Origin: Marisediminitalea alba
GTDB taxonomy: Bacteria; Pseudomonadota; Gammaproteobacteria; Enterobacterales; Alteromonadaceae
Length of the DNA: 44,699 nt
Reading direction: 5' to 3'
NCBI RefSeq assembly: GCF_002993365.1
Contig: NZ_PVNP01000200.1
Location: 1 to 44,699, forward strand
Of the stretch, positions 16,145 through 25,323 are shown in pieces. The position numbers and the translations under genes were made by a program. Under the pieces are notes generated by a model that did not search any database, had not been told where the DNA came from, and saw nothing but the letters and a program-made list of their open reading frames with translations. The stretch's first letter is position 1. Each line of letters starts with the position of its first letter.

Positions 16145-17290
16145 TTAAACCGAAGCGCGTAAAGCCTCGGCTTTATCAGTGGCTTCCCATGGGAAACTGT
16201 CGCGGCCAAAGTGGCCATATGCAGCTGTGGGCTGGTAAATAGGGCGTTCCAGGTCGAGCATCTTGATAAGACCATAAGGACGTAAATCAAAGTGCTGTTT
16301 AACCAGTGCTACCAGGGTTGCTTCGTCGTACTGGCTGGTGCCAAAAGTATCGATGCTGATAGACGTTGGCTCTGCCACACCAATGGCATAAGACACCTGA
16401 ATTTCACAACGCTTGGCAAGGCCAGCCGCCACAATATTCTTCGCTACATAACGCCCGGCATAGGCTGCCGAACGGTCTACTTTAGAGGGATCTTTACCAG
16501 AGAAAGCTCCGCCACCATGGCGCGCCATACCACCGTAGGTATCTACAATAATCTTACGCCCGGTCAGACCGCAATCACCCATGGGGCCGCCGATGACAAA
16601 GCGCCCGGTGGGGTTGATATGAAATTTGGTGCTGGCCGTAATCCACTCAGCCGGTAGTACTGGTTTGATGACTTCTTCCATCACTGCTTCGCGCACGGTC
16701 TCGGTAGACACCGAATCACAATGCTGAGTAGACAGTACCACGGCATCAATGCCTACCGGCACATTATCCTCGTATATAAAGGTTACCTGGCTTTTCGCAT
16801 CCGGGCGCAACCAGTCGAGCTTGCCCGACTTACGCATTTCTGCCTGACGCTGTACCAGACGGTGTGAATAAGTAATGGGAGCAGGCATTAACACTTCGGT
16901 TTCGTCACTGGCATAGCCAAACATCAGACCCTGGTCACCAGCGCCTTGTTCTTCCGGGCGAGTGCGGTCTACGCCCTGATTGATGTCTGGCGACTGTTTA
17001 CCAATGGCATTAAGTACCGCGCAGGAGTCTGCATCAAACCCCATATCTGAATGGGTATAGCCAATTTCGCGCACGGTCTGGCGAGTGAGCTCTTCAATAT
17101 CTACCCATGCAGAAGTTGTAATTTCACCACCAACCAGCACCATGCCGGTTTTTACATAAGTTTCGCAGGCGACACGCGCTTTGGGATCCTGCTGCAGGAT
17201 TGCATCAAGTACCGCATCGGATATTTGATCGGCAATCTTGTCCGGATGGCCTTCAGAAACTGACTCGGACGTAAATAAATGGGCTGCCAT
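16145..17290 (-). CDS. metK: S-adenosylmethionine synthase
   Basis: MetK joins methionine and ATP to make S-adenosylmethionine, releasing phosphate and diphosphate, in the cytoplasm. The 381-residue length fits the family (E. coli 384). Recognisable motifs are the N-terminal FTSESVSEGHPDKIADQ, the GAGDQGLMFGYA hexapeptide region at about 117-128 and the glycine-rich GGGAFSGKDPSKVDRSAAY P-loop-like segment near 255-275. The ATG at 17290 starts at the family's standard N-terminus. The gene is monocistronic with its own terminator and is divergent from the tkt gene. A four-box MetJ-type operator upstream suggests methionine-dependent repression. Confidence 0.98.
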   Translation of the reverse strand: MAAHLFTSESVSEGHPDKIADQISDAVLDAILQQDPKARVACETYVKTGMVLVGGEITTSAWVDIEELTRQTVREIGYTHSDMGFDADSCAVLNAIGKQSPDINQGVDRTRPEEQGAGDQGLMFGYASDETEVLMPAPITYSHRLVQRQAEMRKSGKLDWLRPDAKSQVTFIYEDNVPVGIDAVVLSTQHCDSVSTETVREAVMEEVIKPVLPAEWITASTKFHINPTGRFVIGGPMGDCGLTGRKIIVDTYGGMARHGGGAFSGKDPSKVDRSAAYAGRYVAKNIVAAGLAKRCEIQVSYAIGVAEPTSISIDTFGTSQYDEATLVALVKQHFDLRPYGLIKMLDLERPIYQPTAAYGHFGRDSFPWEATDKAEALRASV

Positions 17291-17424
17291 TACATGCTCC
17301 GTGTTTATTTAAATTTATATTCGGGGCGTATTGCTTACCTGAACACCGTTACAAACAATAAATATACCGTTCTGGCGCTGTTTTACGGCGGCTGTGCTCA
17401 TTGTAGATCAATACACATGCAACT

Positions 17425-17480
17425 ATTGTAGCAAGCTGATGTATAAATACCAGTCTTTACTTCTGGACGTCTAAAAGTCT
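17425..17480 (-). promoter_or_regulatory. metK promoter with MetJ-type met boxes
   Basis: Positions 17449-17480 split into four contiguous 8-mers: ACCAGTCT, TTACTTCT, GGACGTCT and AAAAGTCT. Compared with the met-box consensus AGACGTCT they match 5, 5, 7 and 6 of 8 bases. MetJ binds such tandem 8-bp boxes. On the minus strand a TACAAT -10 lies at 17430-17425, so the boxes would cover the -35 region of metK. Confidence 0.65.
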
Positions 17481-17762
17481 ATTTGTTACGTTTACTTGAC
17501 AGTCTGGCGCTGGCTATCGCCCGCCAGGGAGCATTGCTACTGTTATTAAATGCTCCGACAAGACCAAAACACATTGAACTGCACTGGCCGGTGGGTAACA
17601 ATATGAAGCTCTGAGTGAAAGTGTATTTCTGTTTGCAGGATTGCCGTAAGTTAATAGCAGCGATTTGCAGCAAACACAAATACATTAGTACATCGCTGAT
17701 GTGTTATTAATTACTGTAAATTGCCACATCAACTGGCACTCAAATACAATTCAGGAGTCAAC

Positions 17763-19754
17763 ATGCCGTCTCGTCGAGAACTTGCTAATGCTGTCAGAGC
17801 ATTAAGTATGGATGCCGTTCAGAAAGCCAAATCAGGTCACCCTGGTGCGCCAATGGGCATGGCAGACATCGCCCAGGTACTGTGGTGCGATCATCTGCAA
17901 CATAACCCGGCTGATCCGGCCTGGGCTAACCGCGACCGTTTTGTCCTGTCGAATGGTCACGGCTCAATGTTGCTGTATTCGCTGCTGCATCTCACCGGCT
18001 ACGAGCTGCCTATCGACGAACTTAAGCAATTCCGTCAGTTACATTCTAAAACCCCTGGTCACCCTGAGTACGGCTACGCACCCGGTGTTGAAACCACTAC
18101 TGGTCCGTTGGGGCAGGGCATTACCAATGCGGTAGGTATGGCGCTGGCTGAAAAAGTGCTGGCAGCGCAATTTAACCGCGATAACTTTGCGGTAGTCGAC
18201 CATTACACCTACGCGTTCCTGGGTGATGGCTGCCTGATGGAAGGTATCTCCCACGAAGCGAGCTCACTGGCCGGTACCCTGGGCCTGAATAAGCTGATTG
18301 CGTTCTGGGATGACAACGGTATTTCTATCGACGGTGAAGTAGAAGGCTGGTTTACCGATGATACGCCAAAACGTTTCGAATCTTATGGCTGGCATGTGAT
18401 CACCGATATCGACGGTCACGACCCTGAAGCAATCAACAGCGCCATTGAAGCGGCCAAAGCCCAAACCGGCAAACCCACGCTGATTTGCTGTAAAACCGTT
18501 ATTGGTTTTGGCTCACCTAATAAGCAGGGTAAAGAAGACTGCCACGGTGCACCATTAGGTGACGATGAAATTACCCTTACCCGTGAAGCGCTGGGCTGGA
18601 GCCATGCACCGTTTGAGGTGCCGGCTGATATCTACGCCGGCTGGGATGGCAAAAGCAAAGGCGGTGAAGCGCAACAGGCCTGGAATGAGCTGTTTGCAAA
18701 ATACGCCGAAGCTTACCCGGAGCTGGCTGCTGAGCTGAAGCGCCGTTTAAGCGGTGACGTACCGGCAGATTTTGTGGCGAAAGCCGATGACTATATTGCT
18801 AAGCTGCAGGCGAATCCGGATACGATTGCCAGCCGTAAAGCCTCACAAAACGCGCTGAATGCTTTTGGTCCGCTACTGCCTGAATTATTAGGCGGCTCGG
18901 CCGACCTGGCCGGTTCTAACCTGACCATCTGGAACGGTTGTAAAGGCGTAGAAAAAGACGATGCCAGCGGTAACTATGTTTACTACGGTGTACGCGAATT
19001 CGGTATGTCTGCCATGATGAATGGTATTGCCCTGCACGGCGGCTTTAAAGCCTATGGTGCTACCTTCCTGATGTTTATGGAATACGCTCGTAACGCTGTA
19101 CGTATGGCAGCATTAATGAAGCAGCCGGTTATCTTTGTATATACCCACGATTCAATTGGTTTGGGCGAAGATGGCCCGACGCACCAGCCGGTAGAACAAG
19201 TCGTTGCCATGCGTGCTACGCCAAACCTCGACAACTGGCGCCCGTGCGATCAGGTAGAATCTGCGGTGGCATGGAAAGAAGCGATTTTACGCACTGATGG
19301 GCCTACCTCGTTGATCTTCAGCCGTCAGGGCCTGGCACAACAGCCTCGTAGCGAAGCACAGGTTGCTGATGTCGCCAAAGGCGGTTACGTACTGGTGGAC
19401 TGCGACGGCACACCGGAACTTATCCTCATTGCCACCGGCTCTGAAGTACAGCTAGCTGTTGACGCTGCGGCCAAACTGAGCGAGCAGGGTAAAGCAGTGC
19501 GCGTAGTGTCTATGCCATCCACCGACGTGTTCGATCGTCAGGATGCGGCTTACCGTGAGTCAGTTCTACCTTCTACAGTGGTGAAACGCGTTGCCGTTGA
19601 AGCGCTGTCTAAAGAGAGCTGGTATAAGTACGTGGGCTTTAATGGCGCCATTGTGGGCATGGACACCTTTGGTGAATCTGCACCGGCCGGCGAGCTGTTC
19701 AAGCACTTCAACATTACTGTTGACGCCGTGGTAGAAGCTGCGCTGGGGCTTTAA
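17763..19754 (+). CDS. tkt: Transketolase
   Basis: A thiamine diphosphate enzyme that transfers two-carbon units between sugar phosphates in the pentose phosphate pathway. At 663 residues it has the same size as E. coli TktA. Motifs: N-terminal KSGHPGAPMGMADIA, the GDGCLMEG...WDDNGISIDGEV thiamine diphosphate motif near residues 155-192, and DSIGLGEDGPTHQPVE near 466-481 in the pyrimidine domain. The ATG at 17763 follows CAGGAG at the right spacing; the longer frame from a TTG at 17721 has no support. It leads the run tkt-epd-pgk-fba, with only 30 bp before epd, so at least tkt, epd and pgk are probably one operon. Confidence 0.97.
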   Translation: MPSRRELANAVRALSMDAVQKAKSGHPGAPMGMADIAQVLWCDHLQHNPADPAWANRDRFVLSNGHGSMLLYSLLHLTGYELPIDELKQFRQLHSKTPGHPEYGYAPGVETTTGPLGQGITNAVGMALAEKVLAAQFNRDNFAVVDHYTYAFLGDGCLMEGISHEASSLAGTLGLNKLIAFWDDNGISIDGEVEGWFTDDTPKRFESYGWHVITDIDGHDPEAINSAIEAAKAQTGKPTLICCKTVIGFGSPNKQGKEDCHGAPLGDDEITLTREALGWSHAPFEVPADIYAGWDGKSKGGEAQQAWNELFAKYAEAYPELAAELKRRLSGDVPADFVAKADDYIAKLQANPDTIASRKASQNALNAFGPLLPELLGGSADLAGSNLTIWNGCKGVEKDDASGNYVYYGVREFGMSAMMNGIALHGGFKAYGATFLMFMEYARNAVRMAALMKQPVIFVYTHDSIGLGEDGPTHQPVEQVVAMRATPNLDNWRPCDQVESAVAWKEAILRTDGPTSLIFSRQGLAQQPRSEAQVADVAKGGYVLVDCDGTPELILIATGSEVQLAVDAAAKLSEQGKAVRVVSMPSTDVFDRQDAAYRESVLPSTVVKRVAVEALSKESWYKYVGFNGAIVGMDTFGESAPAGELFKHFNITVDAVVEAALGL

Positions 19755-19784
19755 TCTGCTCCGGCCTTTAGGCTGCATAAAAAT

Positions 19785-20801
19785 ATGGTAAGACTCGCCA
19801 TTAATGGCTTTGGCCGCATTGGCCGAAATGTACTGCGGGCACTCTACGAGAGTGGCCGCAATCAGTTTATCCAGGTCGTCGCGATTAACGAAATCGCTGA
19901 TCCCGATGGCATGGCACATCTGCTCAAATACGATACGTCCCATGGCCGTTTTGCCTGCCATGTGGAACGTCAGGGCGAACAACTCACCGTGGCCGGTGAC
20001 GTTATTCGTCTGTGTCATCAAACCGAAATCACCGGCCTGCCCTGGGCCGAACTGGGTGTGGATATTGTGCTGGAATGTACCGGCCAGTATACCGATAAAG
20101 CCAGTGGCCTGGCCCACATCAAAGCAGGTGCTAAAAAAGTGCTGTTTTCCCAGCCGGGTGCACCGGATATGGACAACACCATTATTTACGGTTGTAACGA
20201 AGACACGTTGCTACCAGAACATAAAGTGGTATCGAACGGTTCCTGTACCACCAACTGCATAGTGCCGGTGATCCAGGTGCTCGACGAAGCTTTTGGGGTG
20301 GAGAGCGGCACCATCACCACTATTCACTCTTCCATGCACGATCAGCAGGTAATTGATGCTTATCATCCCGACCTGCGCCGTACCCGGGCCGCCAGTCAGT
20401 CGATTATTCCGGTGGATACCCGCCTGGCCCGCGGTATAGAGCGCATACTGCCCAAGTTTGCCGGTAAGTTCGAAGCCATTGCCGTGCGAGTGCCCACAAT
20501 CAACGTGAGTGCCATGGATTTGAGTGTGACGCTGGCCACAGAAGTGACCATCGATAAAGTGAATCAGGCGCTTAGTGCGGCCCGCACCGGACGCCTCTCA
20601 GGCATTCTGGATTACACCGAAGAGCCGCTGGTATCGGTGGATTTTAATCACGATCCCCATTCGTGTATTGTGGATGGTACACAAACTCGGGTGAGTCACC
20701 GCCAGTTAGTGAAAACCCTGGTGTGGTGTGACAACGAATGGGGTTTTGCCCATCGAATGCTGGATACCGCATTGGCGATGTATCAAACGGGCAACGAATA
20801 A
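19785..20801 (+). CDS. epd: D-erythrose-4-phosphate dehydrogenase
   Basis: A GAPDH-family oxidoreductase of 338 residues. It begins with the NAD-binding INGFGRIGRNVLRALYES motif and has the catalytic Cys154 in SNGSCTTNC. The TIHSSMHDQQVIDAYH segment and the position beside pgk are typical of Epd, which oxidises erythrose-4-phosphate (made by transketolase) to 4-phosphoerythronate, the first step towards pyridoxal phosphate. A classical glycolytic GAPDH is the alternative, but those usually carry the SCTTNCLAP form and lie elsewhere. It sits 30 bp behind tkt and 36 bp ahead of pgk. The ribosome binding site is weak. Confidence 0.9.
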   Translation: MVRLAINGFGRIGRNVLRALYESGRNQFIQVVAINEIADPDGMAHLLKYDTSHGRFACHVERQGEQLTVAGDVIRLCHQTEITGLPWAELGVDIVLECTGQYTDKASGLAHIKAGAKKVLFSQPGAPDMDNTIIYGCNEDTLLPEHKVVSNGSCTTNCIVPVIQVLDEAFGVESGTITTIHSSMHDQQVIDAYHPDLRRTRAASQSIIPVDTRLARGIERILPKFAGKFEAIAVRVPTINVSAMDLSVTLATEVTIDKVNQALSAARTGRLSGILDYTEEPLVSVDFNHDPHSCIVDGTQTRVSHRQLVKTLVWCDNEWGFAHRMLDTALAMYQTGNE

Positions 20802-20837
20802 TTTAATTTGAATTCAACAGGATGAGAAGGAAACCTT

Positions 20838-22013
20838 ATGTCAATCCCAAGCATGTCAGACATTGAGTTGTCAGGTAAGCGCGTACTGATCCGTCAGGAT
20901 CTCAACGTACCGGTAAAAGACGGTAAAGTGACATCAGACGCGCGAATCAAAGCGTCTTTACCCACCATCAAAGCGGCGCTGGAAGCAGGCGCAGCAGTAA
21001 TGGTGATGTCGCACCTGGGCCGCCCAACCGAAGGCGAGCCTGCCGAAGAGTTTTCACTGCAACCGGTGGTTAACTACCTCAACGACGTACTGGATGTCGA
21101 AGTTAAACTGGTAAAAGATTACCTGGATGGCGTAGACATTGAGCCCGGTCAATGCATGATCCTGGAAAATGTGCGATTTAATAAGGGTGAGAAAAAAGAC
21201 GACGAGGCACTGTCGAAGCAGTACGCTGCATTATGTGATGTATTCGTAATGGATGCGTTTGGTACTGCCCACCGTGCTCAGGCTTCAACCCATGGCGTGG
21301 CAAAGTTTGCCCCACAGGCCGTGGCTGGTCCATTGCTGGCAGGTGAACTGGCGGCGCTGTCAAAGGCGCTGGATAACCCGGCTCGCCCGATGGTGGCTAT
21401 TGTGGGTGGCTCTAAGGTGTCGACCAAGTTAACCGTGCTGAAATCTCTGGCTGATAAAGTAGACCAACTGATTGTAGGTGGCGGTATTGCTAACACCTTT
21501 ATCGCGGCGCAGGGCCACAATGTGGGCAAATCGCTGGTGGAAATGGATTTAGTTGATGAAGCCAAGCGTTTGATTGAGCAGGCGCAGGCCAATGGCGGCG
21601 ATATCCCGGTACCAACGGATGTAGTCACCGGTAAAGCCTTTGCCGAAGACACACCGGCTGAGCTCAAGCCAGTTAGTGAAGTAACCGACGACGATATGAT
21701 TTTTGATATCGGCCCGGACAGCTCAGCAGCGCTGGAAGATATCCTGAAAAATGCCGGCACCATTGTTTGGAATGGCCCGGTAGGGGTATTCGAATTTGAT
21801 CAGTTCGCAAGTGGAACAAAAGCGCTGTCAGAAGCGATTGCTGCCAGCGATGCATTTTCAATTGCCGGCGGTGGTGATACGCTAGCAGCAGTAGATAAAT
21901 ATGAAATTGCAGACAAAGTATCCTACATCTCAACCGGTGGCGGTGCGTTCCTGGAGTTTCTTGAGGGCAAAACTTTACCTGCAGTAGCGATATTAGAAGA
22001 AAAAAACCGCTAA
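20838..22013 (+). CDS. pgk: Phosphoglycerate kinase
   Basis: The ATP-forming glycolytic enzyme that converts 1,3-bisphosphoglycerate to 3-phosphoglycerate. At 391 residues it has the normal bacterial length. Motifs: KRVLIRQDLNVPV near the N-terminus, SHLGRPTEG at about 55-63, FVMDAFGTAHRAQAS at about 136-150, GGSKVSTK, and the C-terminal nucleotide-binding GGGDTLAA. The ATG follows AAGGAAA. It is the third gene after tkt and epd, then a 202-bp gap with hairpins precedes the aldolase gene. Confidence 0.98.
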   Translation: MSIPSMSDIELSGKRVLIRQDLNVPVKDGKVTSDARIKASLPTIKAALEAGAAVMVMSHLGRPTEGEPAEEFSLQPVVNYLNDVLDVEVKLVKDYLDGVDIEPGQCMILENVRFNKGEKKDDEALSKQYAALCDVFVMDAFGTAHRAQASTHGVAKFAPQAVAGPLLAGELAALSKALDNPARPMVAIVGGSKVSTKLTVLKSLADKVDQLIVGGGIANTFIAAQGHNVGKSLVEMDLVDEAKRLIEQAQANGGDIPVPTDVVTGKAFAEDTPAELKPVSEVTDDDMIFDIGPDSSAALEDILKNAGTIVWNGPVGVFEFDQFASGTKALSEAIAASDAFSIAGGGDTLAAVDKYEIADKVSYISTGGGAFLEFLEGKTLPAVAILEEKNR

Positions 22014-22032
22014 CAGCAAAGTAATGTCCCGG

Positions 22033-22056
22033 CGCCGGAATAGCAGTATTCCGGCG
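22033..22056 (+). other. Strong hairpin between pgk and the aldolase gene
   Basis: CGCCGGAATA (22033-22042) and TATTCCGGCG (22047-22056) form a 10-bp perfect stem with a 4-base loop. There is no T-run behind it; a second small stem, CCTGC with GCAGG, follows at about 22060-22079. It may be a leaky terminator, a processing site or a stabiliser that sets the pgk to aldolase expression ratio. Confidence 0.55.
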
Positions 22057-22215
22057 ACACCTGCATAAGGATACGCAGGCTGAAAGACCGTTTGTCATAG
22101 CGCCGTAAGCACTGCTAAAGCTCTGATAAAACGAGACTTCCCATGCCTAATAAATGATTTCTCTTAACCCTACAACCGTTTATAAAAACGGATAAGAAAA
22201 TAAGGAGTGTTGCAC

Positions 22216-23112
22216 ATGGCATCACAGGCTCAGCAAGCTATGCTGGATAAAATCATCACCCAAAAGGGCTTTATAGCCGCCCTCGATCAAAGCGGTGGTA
22301 GTACCCCAAAAGCACTTAAACTTTACGGTATCGAAGAATCAGAGTACTCAAACGATGAGGAAATGTTCGACATGGTGCACGCAATGCGTACCCGTATCGT
22401 AACCTGTAACGCCTTTTCAGGTGAGCGTGTCCTCGGCGCAATCCTGTTTGAAAACACACTCGATCGTGAAATCGAAGGGTTAGCCTCTTCTCATTACCTG
22501 TGGCAGAAAAAACGCGTTGTGCCGTTTTTGAAAGTCGATAAAGGTCTGGAAGCCGAAGCTAACGGTGTGCAACTTATGAAGCCTATGCCGCAACTCGACG
22601 AGCTGCTGGCGAAAGCCAATGCCAAGGATGTGTTTGGTACCAAAATGCGTTCGGTTGTTAAACTGGCCAACCACGAAGGTATCAAAGCCGTTGTTGAACA
22701 ACAGTTCGCTGTGGGTAAACAAATTCTGGACGCCGGTCTGGTGCCTATTATCGAGCCTGAAGTAGACATCAACAGCCCGGAAAAAGCCGAAGCCGAAGCA
22801 CTGCTTAAACTGGAAATTCTTACCCAGCTGAATTTGCTGGGTGATGAGAAGGTTATGCTTAAGCTGACCCTTCCTACCGAAGCAAACTTCTACAAAGAGC
22901 TGGTGGATCACCCTAAAGTGATTAAAGTAGTTGCTCTTTCTGGTGGTTACTCACGCGATGACGCCAATGCCAAACTGGCCGAGAATCAGGGCATGATTGC
23001 CAGCTTCTCACGCGCGCTGACTGAAGGTGTATCAGCACAACAGAGTGACGAAGAGTTTGAAGCGACTCTGGATGCCGCCATCGAAGGCATCTACCAGGCG
23101 TCTCTGACCTAG
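22216..23112 (+). CDS. Class I fructose-bisphosphate aldolase
   Basis: This 298-residue aldolase cleaves fructose-1,6-bisphosphate into the two triose phosphates. It belongs to the class I (Schiff-base, metal-independent) type: GFIAALDQSGGSTPKAL near the N-terminus, VPIIEPEVDI, and the Schiff-base Lys216 in the VMLKLTLP motif. Many gammaproteobacteria carry the metal-dependent class II FbaA in this place after pgk, so here the reaction is supplied by an unrelated protein fold. The ATG at 22216 has AAGGAG at 22203-22208; the GTG three codons earlier overlaps that ribosome binding site and is unlikely. The first palindromic repeat of cluster A begins 21 bp after the stop. Confidence 0.93.
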   Translation: MASQAQQAMLDKIITQKGFIAALDQSGGSTPKALKLYGIEESEYSNDEEMFDMVHAMRTRIVTCNAFSGERVLGAILFENTLDREIEGLASSHYLWQKKRVVPFLKVDKGLEAEANGVQLMKPMPQLDELLAKANAKDVFGTKMRSVVKLANHEGIKAVVEQQFAVGKQILDAGLVPIIEPEVDINSPEKAEAEALLKLEILTQLNLLGDEKVMLKLTLPTEANFYKELVDHPKVIKVVALSGGYSRDDANAKLAENQGMIASFSRALTEGVSAQQSDEEFEATLDAAIEGIYQASLT

Positions 23113-23133
23113 TCGCTATTCCAGTTAAAATCT

Positions 23134-23948
23134 GTCATCCCGGAATTTACGCAGGAAAATATCCGGGTTCTCCTTTTACCGTCATACCGGAAGATACGAA
23201 GTATCTATCCGGTATCTCCTGAACAGTTTTACTCAGTCAATAAGAACGTTTCAGGCAGCCAGGTGGTTAAGGCGATACCGGCTCGGAGGCCGGTATGACG
23301 GTATTTTTTACGCCGGTAACACATATAGTCATCCCGGAAGTTTTGTAGAAACTATCCGGGATCTCCTGAACAGCTTTGCTCATCTAAAAGGATATTTATG
23401 GGTAGTCAGGCGGTTAAGGAGCTATCGGCTCGGGGGCCGGAAAAACGGTGTATATTGACTGCACCGGAAATCTCCGCATTTTGTCGGGGTGCCGACTGCA
23501 CCAAGGGGCGTAATGCGACGCCCCTTGACCCCCGCAGTTCTTAAATCGCGAAAGGCATACTGTCAATGGGCAGGTAAAATCTATCGTCCAGAGAGGGCGT
23601 CCTGCCCTCGCTGGCCGGAGGCGTCATCCATGACGCCTCTACGCTTTTACGGGATCTGCCCATTGACAGTATCTCGCGATAACAAGAACCAAGGGAAATG
23701 CCAAAACGCGCTGACGCGCTCGTGCCTGCCATCACTCAATAAGAGTGTTTCAGGCAGTCAGTCGGTTAAGGCGATACCGGCTTGGGGGCCGGTATGACAG
23801 ATAATAAATTGTCATCCCAAACACTCTTGTCATCCCGGAAGCTGCGATAGCAGCTATCCGGGATCTCCTGAACAGTTTTATTCACCTAATAGGATTGTTT
23901 CAGGTAGTCAGGTGGTTAAGGAGATACCGGCTCGGGGGCCGGTATAAC
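23134..23948. repeat. Palindromic repeat cluster A (REPIN-like units)
   Basis: Five related members lie here. A lone left module is at 23134-23173. A full pair is at 23181-23299. A pair with a degraded right end is at 23328-23440. A right half alone is at about 23733-23798. A near-complete pair is at 23829-23948. Each full unit is a left hairpin that begins GTCATNCCGG and ends CCGGNATCTCC, a spacer of roughly 50-60 bases, and a right hairpin GATACCGG...CCGGTATGAC in inverted orientation. The left loops differ in sequence but keep pairing (AGATAC with GTATCT; GCTGC with GCAGC). The 23113-24163 gap contains no credible gene. Confidence 0.85.
23457..23680. other. Multi-hairpin island inside repeat cluster A
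   Basis: The core is a 17-bp perfect inverted repeat (23557-23573 with 23656-23672), extended by ATCGCGA/TCGCGAT (23545-23551 and 23674-23680) and by GTAAAA/TTTTAC on the inside. Enclosed are two stems: GAGGGC/GCCCTC (23593-23609) and GAGGCGTCA/TGACGCCTC (23618-23639). Upstream are AAGGGGCGT/ACGCCCCTT (23503-23526) and two direct copies of GACTGCACC (23457 and 23494). The island separates a broken left unit from a lone right half unit, so it looks inserted. It could be a non-autonomous mobile element or a structured RNA. Confidence 0.6.
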
Positions 23949-24163
23949 GATGTCTCTGTGCCATTGTGCAGAGGCTACTCATGGTGGCAATTACCCCTTT
24001 TATGTATCTAATTCATTACACTATAAGCTGGTAACAGATATTGAACTCTAAATAAGCTATGGCCATTGCACAGATATTAGTCTATATTTTGTAACTAATT
24101 TTTTACATAACTATCAATGTTGATAACCGTGTATCGTACATTTAAACAAGGATATTTAGCCTG

Positions 24164-25315
24164 ATGCAGGACGTGCATATGTATATTCAGGTAGGCGTGC
24201 TCGCTATCGTGGCAATGATAGGGATTAGTTTTACCTTTGCACTTCCAAAACCGCGTCATCAGCTTAAAGCGAAATCGGCCAGTTATGCCCGCTGGTTTCT
24301 GGTCGCTTCCTGGTTGGTAGTATTTTGTCAGGCAATTGCTCATATCGGGTACCCTCAGATCGGTTTACCCGGCGTATATGCCGCAGCCATATTAGGCGCT
24401 TACATGCAGTTAATGTCGGTGCTAAAGCGGTACGGCACAGAAGTAAGCCAAAGTAAGAAATTTGCAGCCGCATTGCATATCGTTGGGGTTATGGTGGTTA
24501 CGTCGGTACTGGTAGCCACCAAAGCCCCTGCCTGGATTGCGCATAGTCTGGCGCTTAGCAGTGTGGCGTTCCCCGTCTGGCAAGCGTTGCGCTGTGTAAA
24601 ACAACACTTCAGTACCGAGAGCATTGGTGGCCATCTGTTGTTTGGTGTGCTGTCGCTGGTAATTGCCCTGGTGCTGTTTGGCGTACCGGCTTATCTGACG
24701 ATTGCGCCGGCAGACAGTCATTATCACCTGGCCGCTACTTCGGCATTTATGTTGGTGATCATGCTTATCTTTATGCTGGCCTTTGCAGTGAATATTCTGC
24801 AGTCGCTACTGCTTAAACTGCGCTCACAGGTGCATACCGACCCACTCACCGGCGCTAAAAACCGTCATTTCTTCTACGAAATTGCACCTAAACTCAGTGC
24901 TCACGCCAAACGTAAGCATGAAACCCTGTCGCTGGTGGCGTGCGATATTGATTATTTTAAATCGATTAACGACGAACACGGCCATGTGATTGGTGATATC
25001 GCGCTCAAGCGGTTTTGTGAAATCATTCAGTCGCAACTGCGCCAGGAAGATACGCTGATCCGTATGGGTGGCGAGGAATTTTTAATACTATCGCCGCAGT
25101 ATGATGGCGATAAGGCCGCTCAGATGGCCGAACGTCTTCGCAAAACGATTTCAGAAAGCGTTATTTCGGCGCGGGGCGTAGATATTTCACTCACCGCATC
25201 GTTTGGTGTGATGCAAATGCCGCCTGGAGCAGATTTGTTTACCACAGTAAAAAGCGCCGATCAGGCACTGTTCGACGCGAAAGCCAACGGCCGTAATAAA
25301 GTCATTATGGTGTAA
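24164..25315 (+). CDS. Membrane-bound diguanylate cyclase (GGDEF)
   Basis: A 383-residue inner-membrane enzyme predicted to make cyclic di-GMP from two GTP. The first ~220 residues contain about six to seven membrane helices with no recognised sensor motif. The GGDEF domain follows (DPLTGAKNRHFF, ACDIDYFKSINDEHGHVIGD) with an intact GGEEF active site at 302-306. An RQED inhibitory I-site sits at 293-296, exactly five residues upstream, so product feedback inhibition is expected. A second in-frame ATG at 24179 is possible. It is a single gene, convergent with ppx with an 8-bp gap. Confidence 0.93.
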   Translation: MQDVHMYIQVGVLAIVAMIGISFTFALPKPRHQLKAKSASYARWFLVASWLVVFCQAIAHIGYPQIGLPGVYAAAILGAYMQLMSVLKRYGTEVSQSKKFAAALHIVGVMVVTSVLVATKAPAWIAHSLALSSVAFPVWQALRCVKQHFSTESIGGHLLFGVLSLVIALVLFGVPAYLTIAPADSHYHLAATSAFMLVIMLIFMLAFAVNILQSLLLKLRSQVHTDPLTGAKNRHFFYEIAPKLSAHAKRKHETLSLVACDIDYFKSINDEHGHVIGDIALKRFCEIIQSQLRQEDTLIRMGGEEFLILSPQYDGDKAAQMAERLRKTISESVISARGVDISLTASFGVMQMPPGADLFTTVKSADQALFDAKANGRNKVIMV

Positions 25316-25323
25316 CGGGCGGT

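Noticed and set aside
17479..17685. A 68-residue minus-strand frame between metK and tkt
   Set aside because: No ribosome binding site; it overlaps the metK regulatory region and has no family signature.
17686..17762. A HexR-type palindrome upstream of tkt
   Set aside because: AATTACTGTAAATT is AT-rich but not a proper inverted repeat of the TGTAAT-ATTACA kind.
23489..23797. A 102-residue reading frame across the hairpin island
   Set aside because: It runs through every hairpin and into a repeat unit, has no family resemblance and no ribosome binding site.
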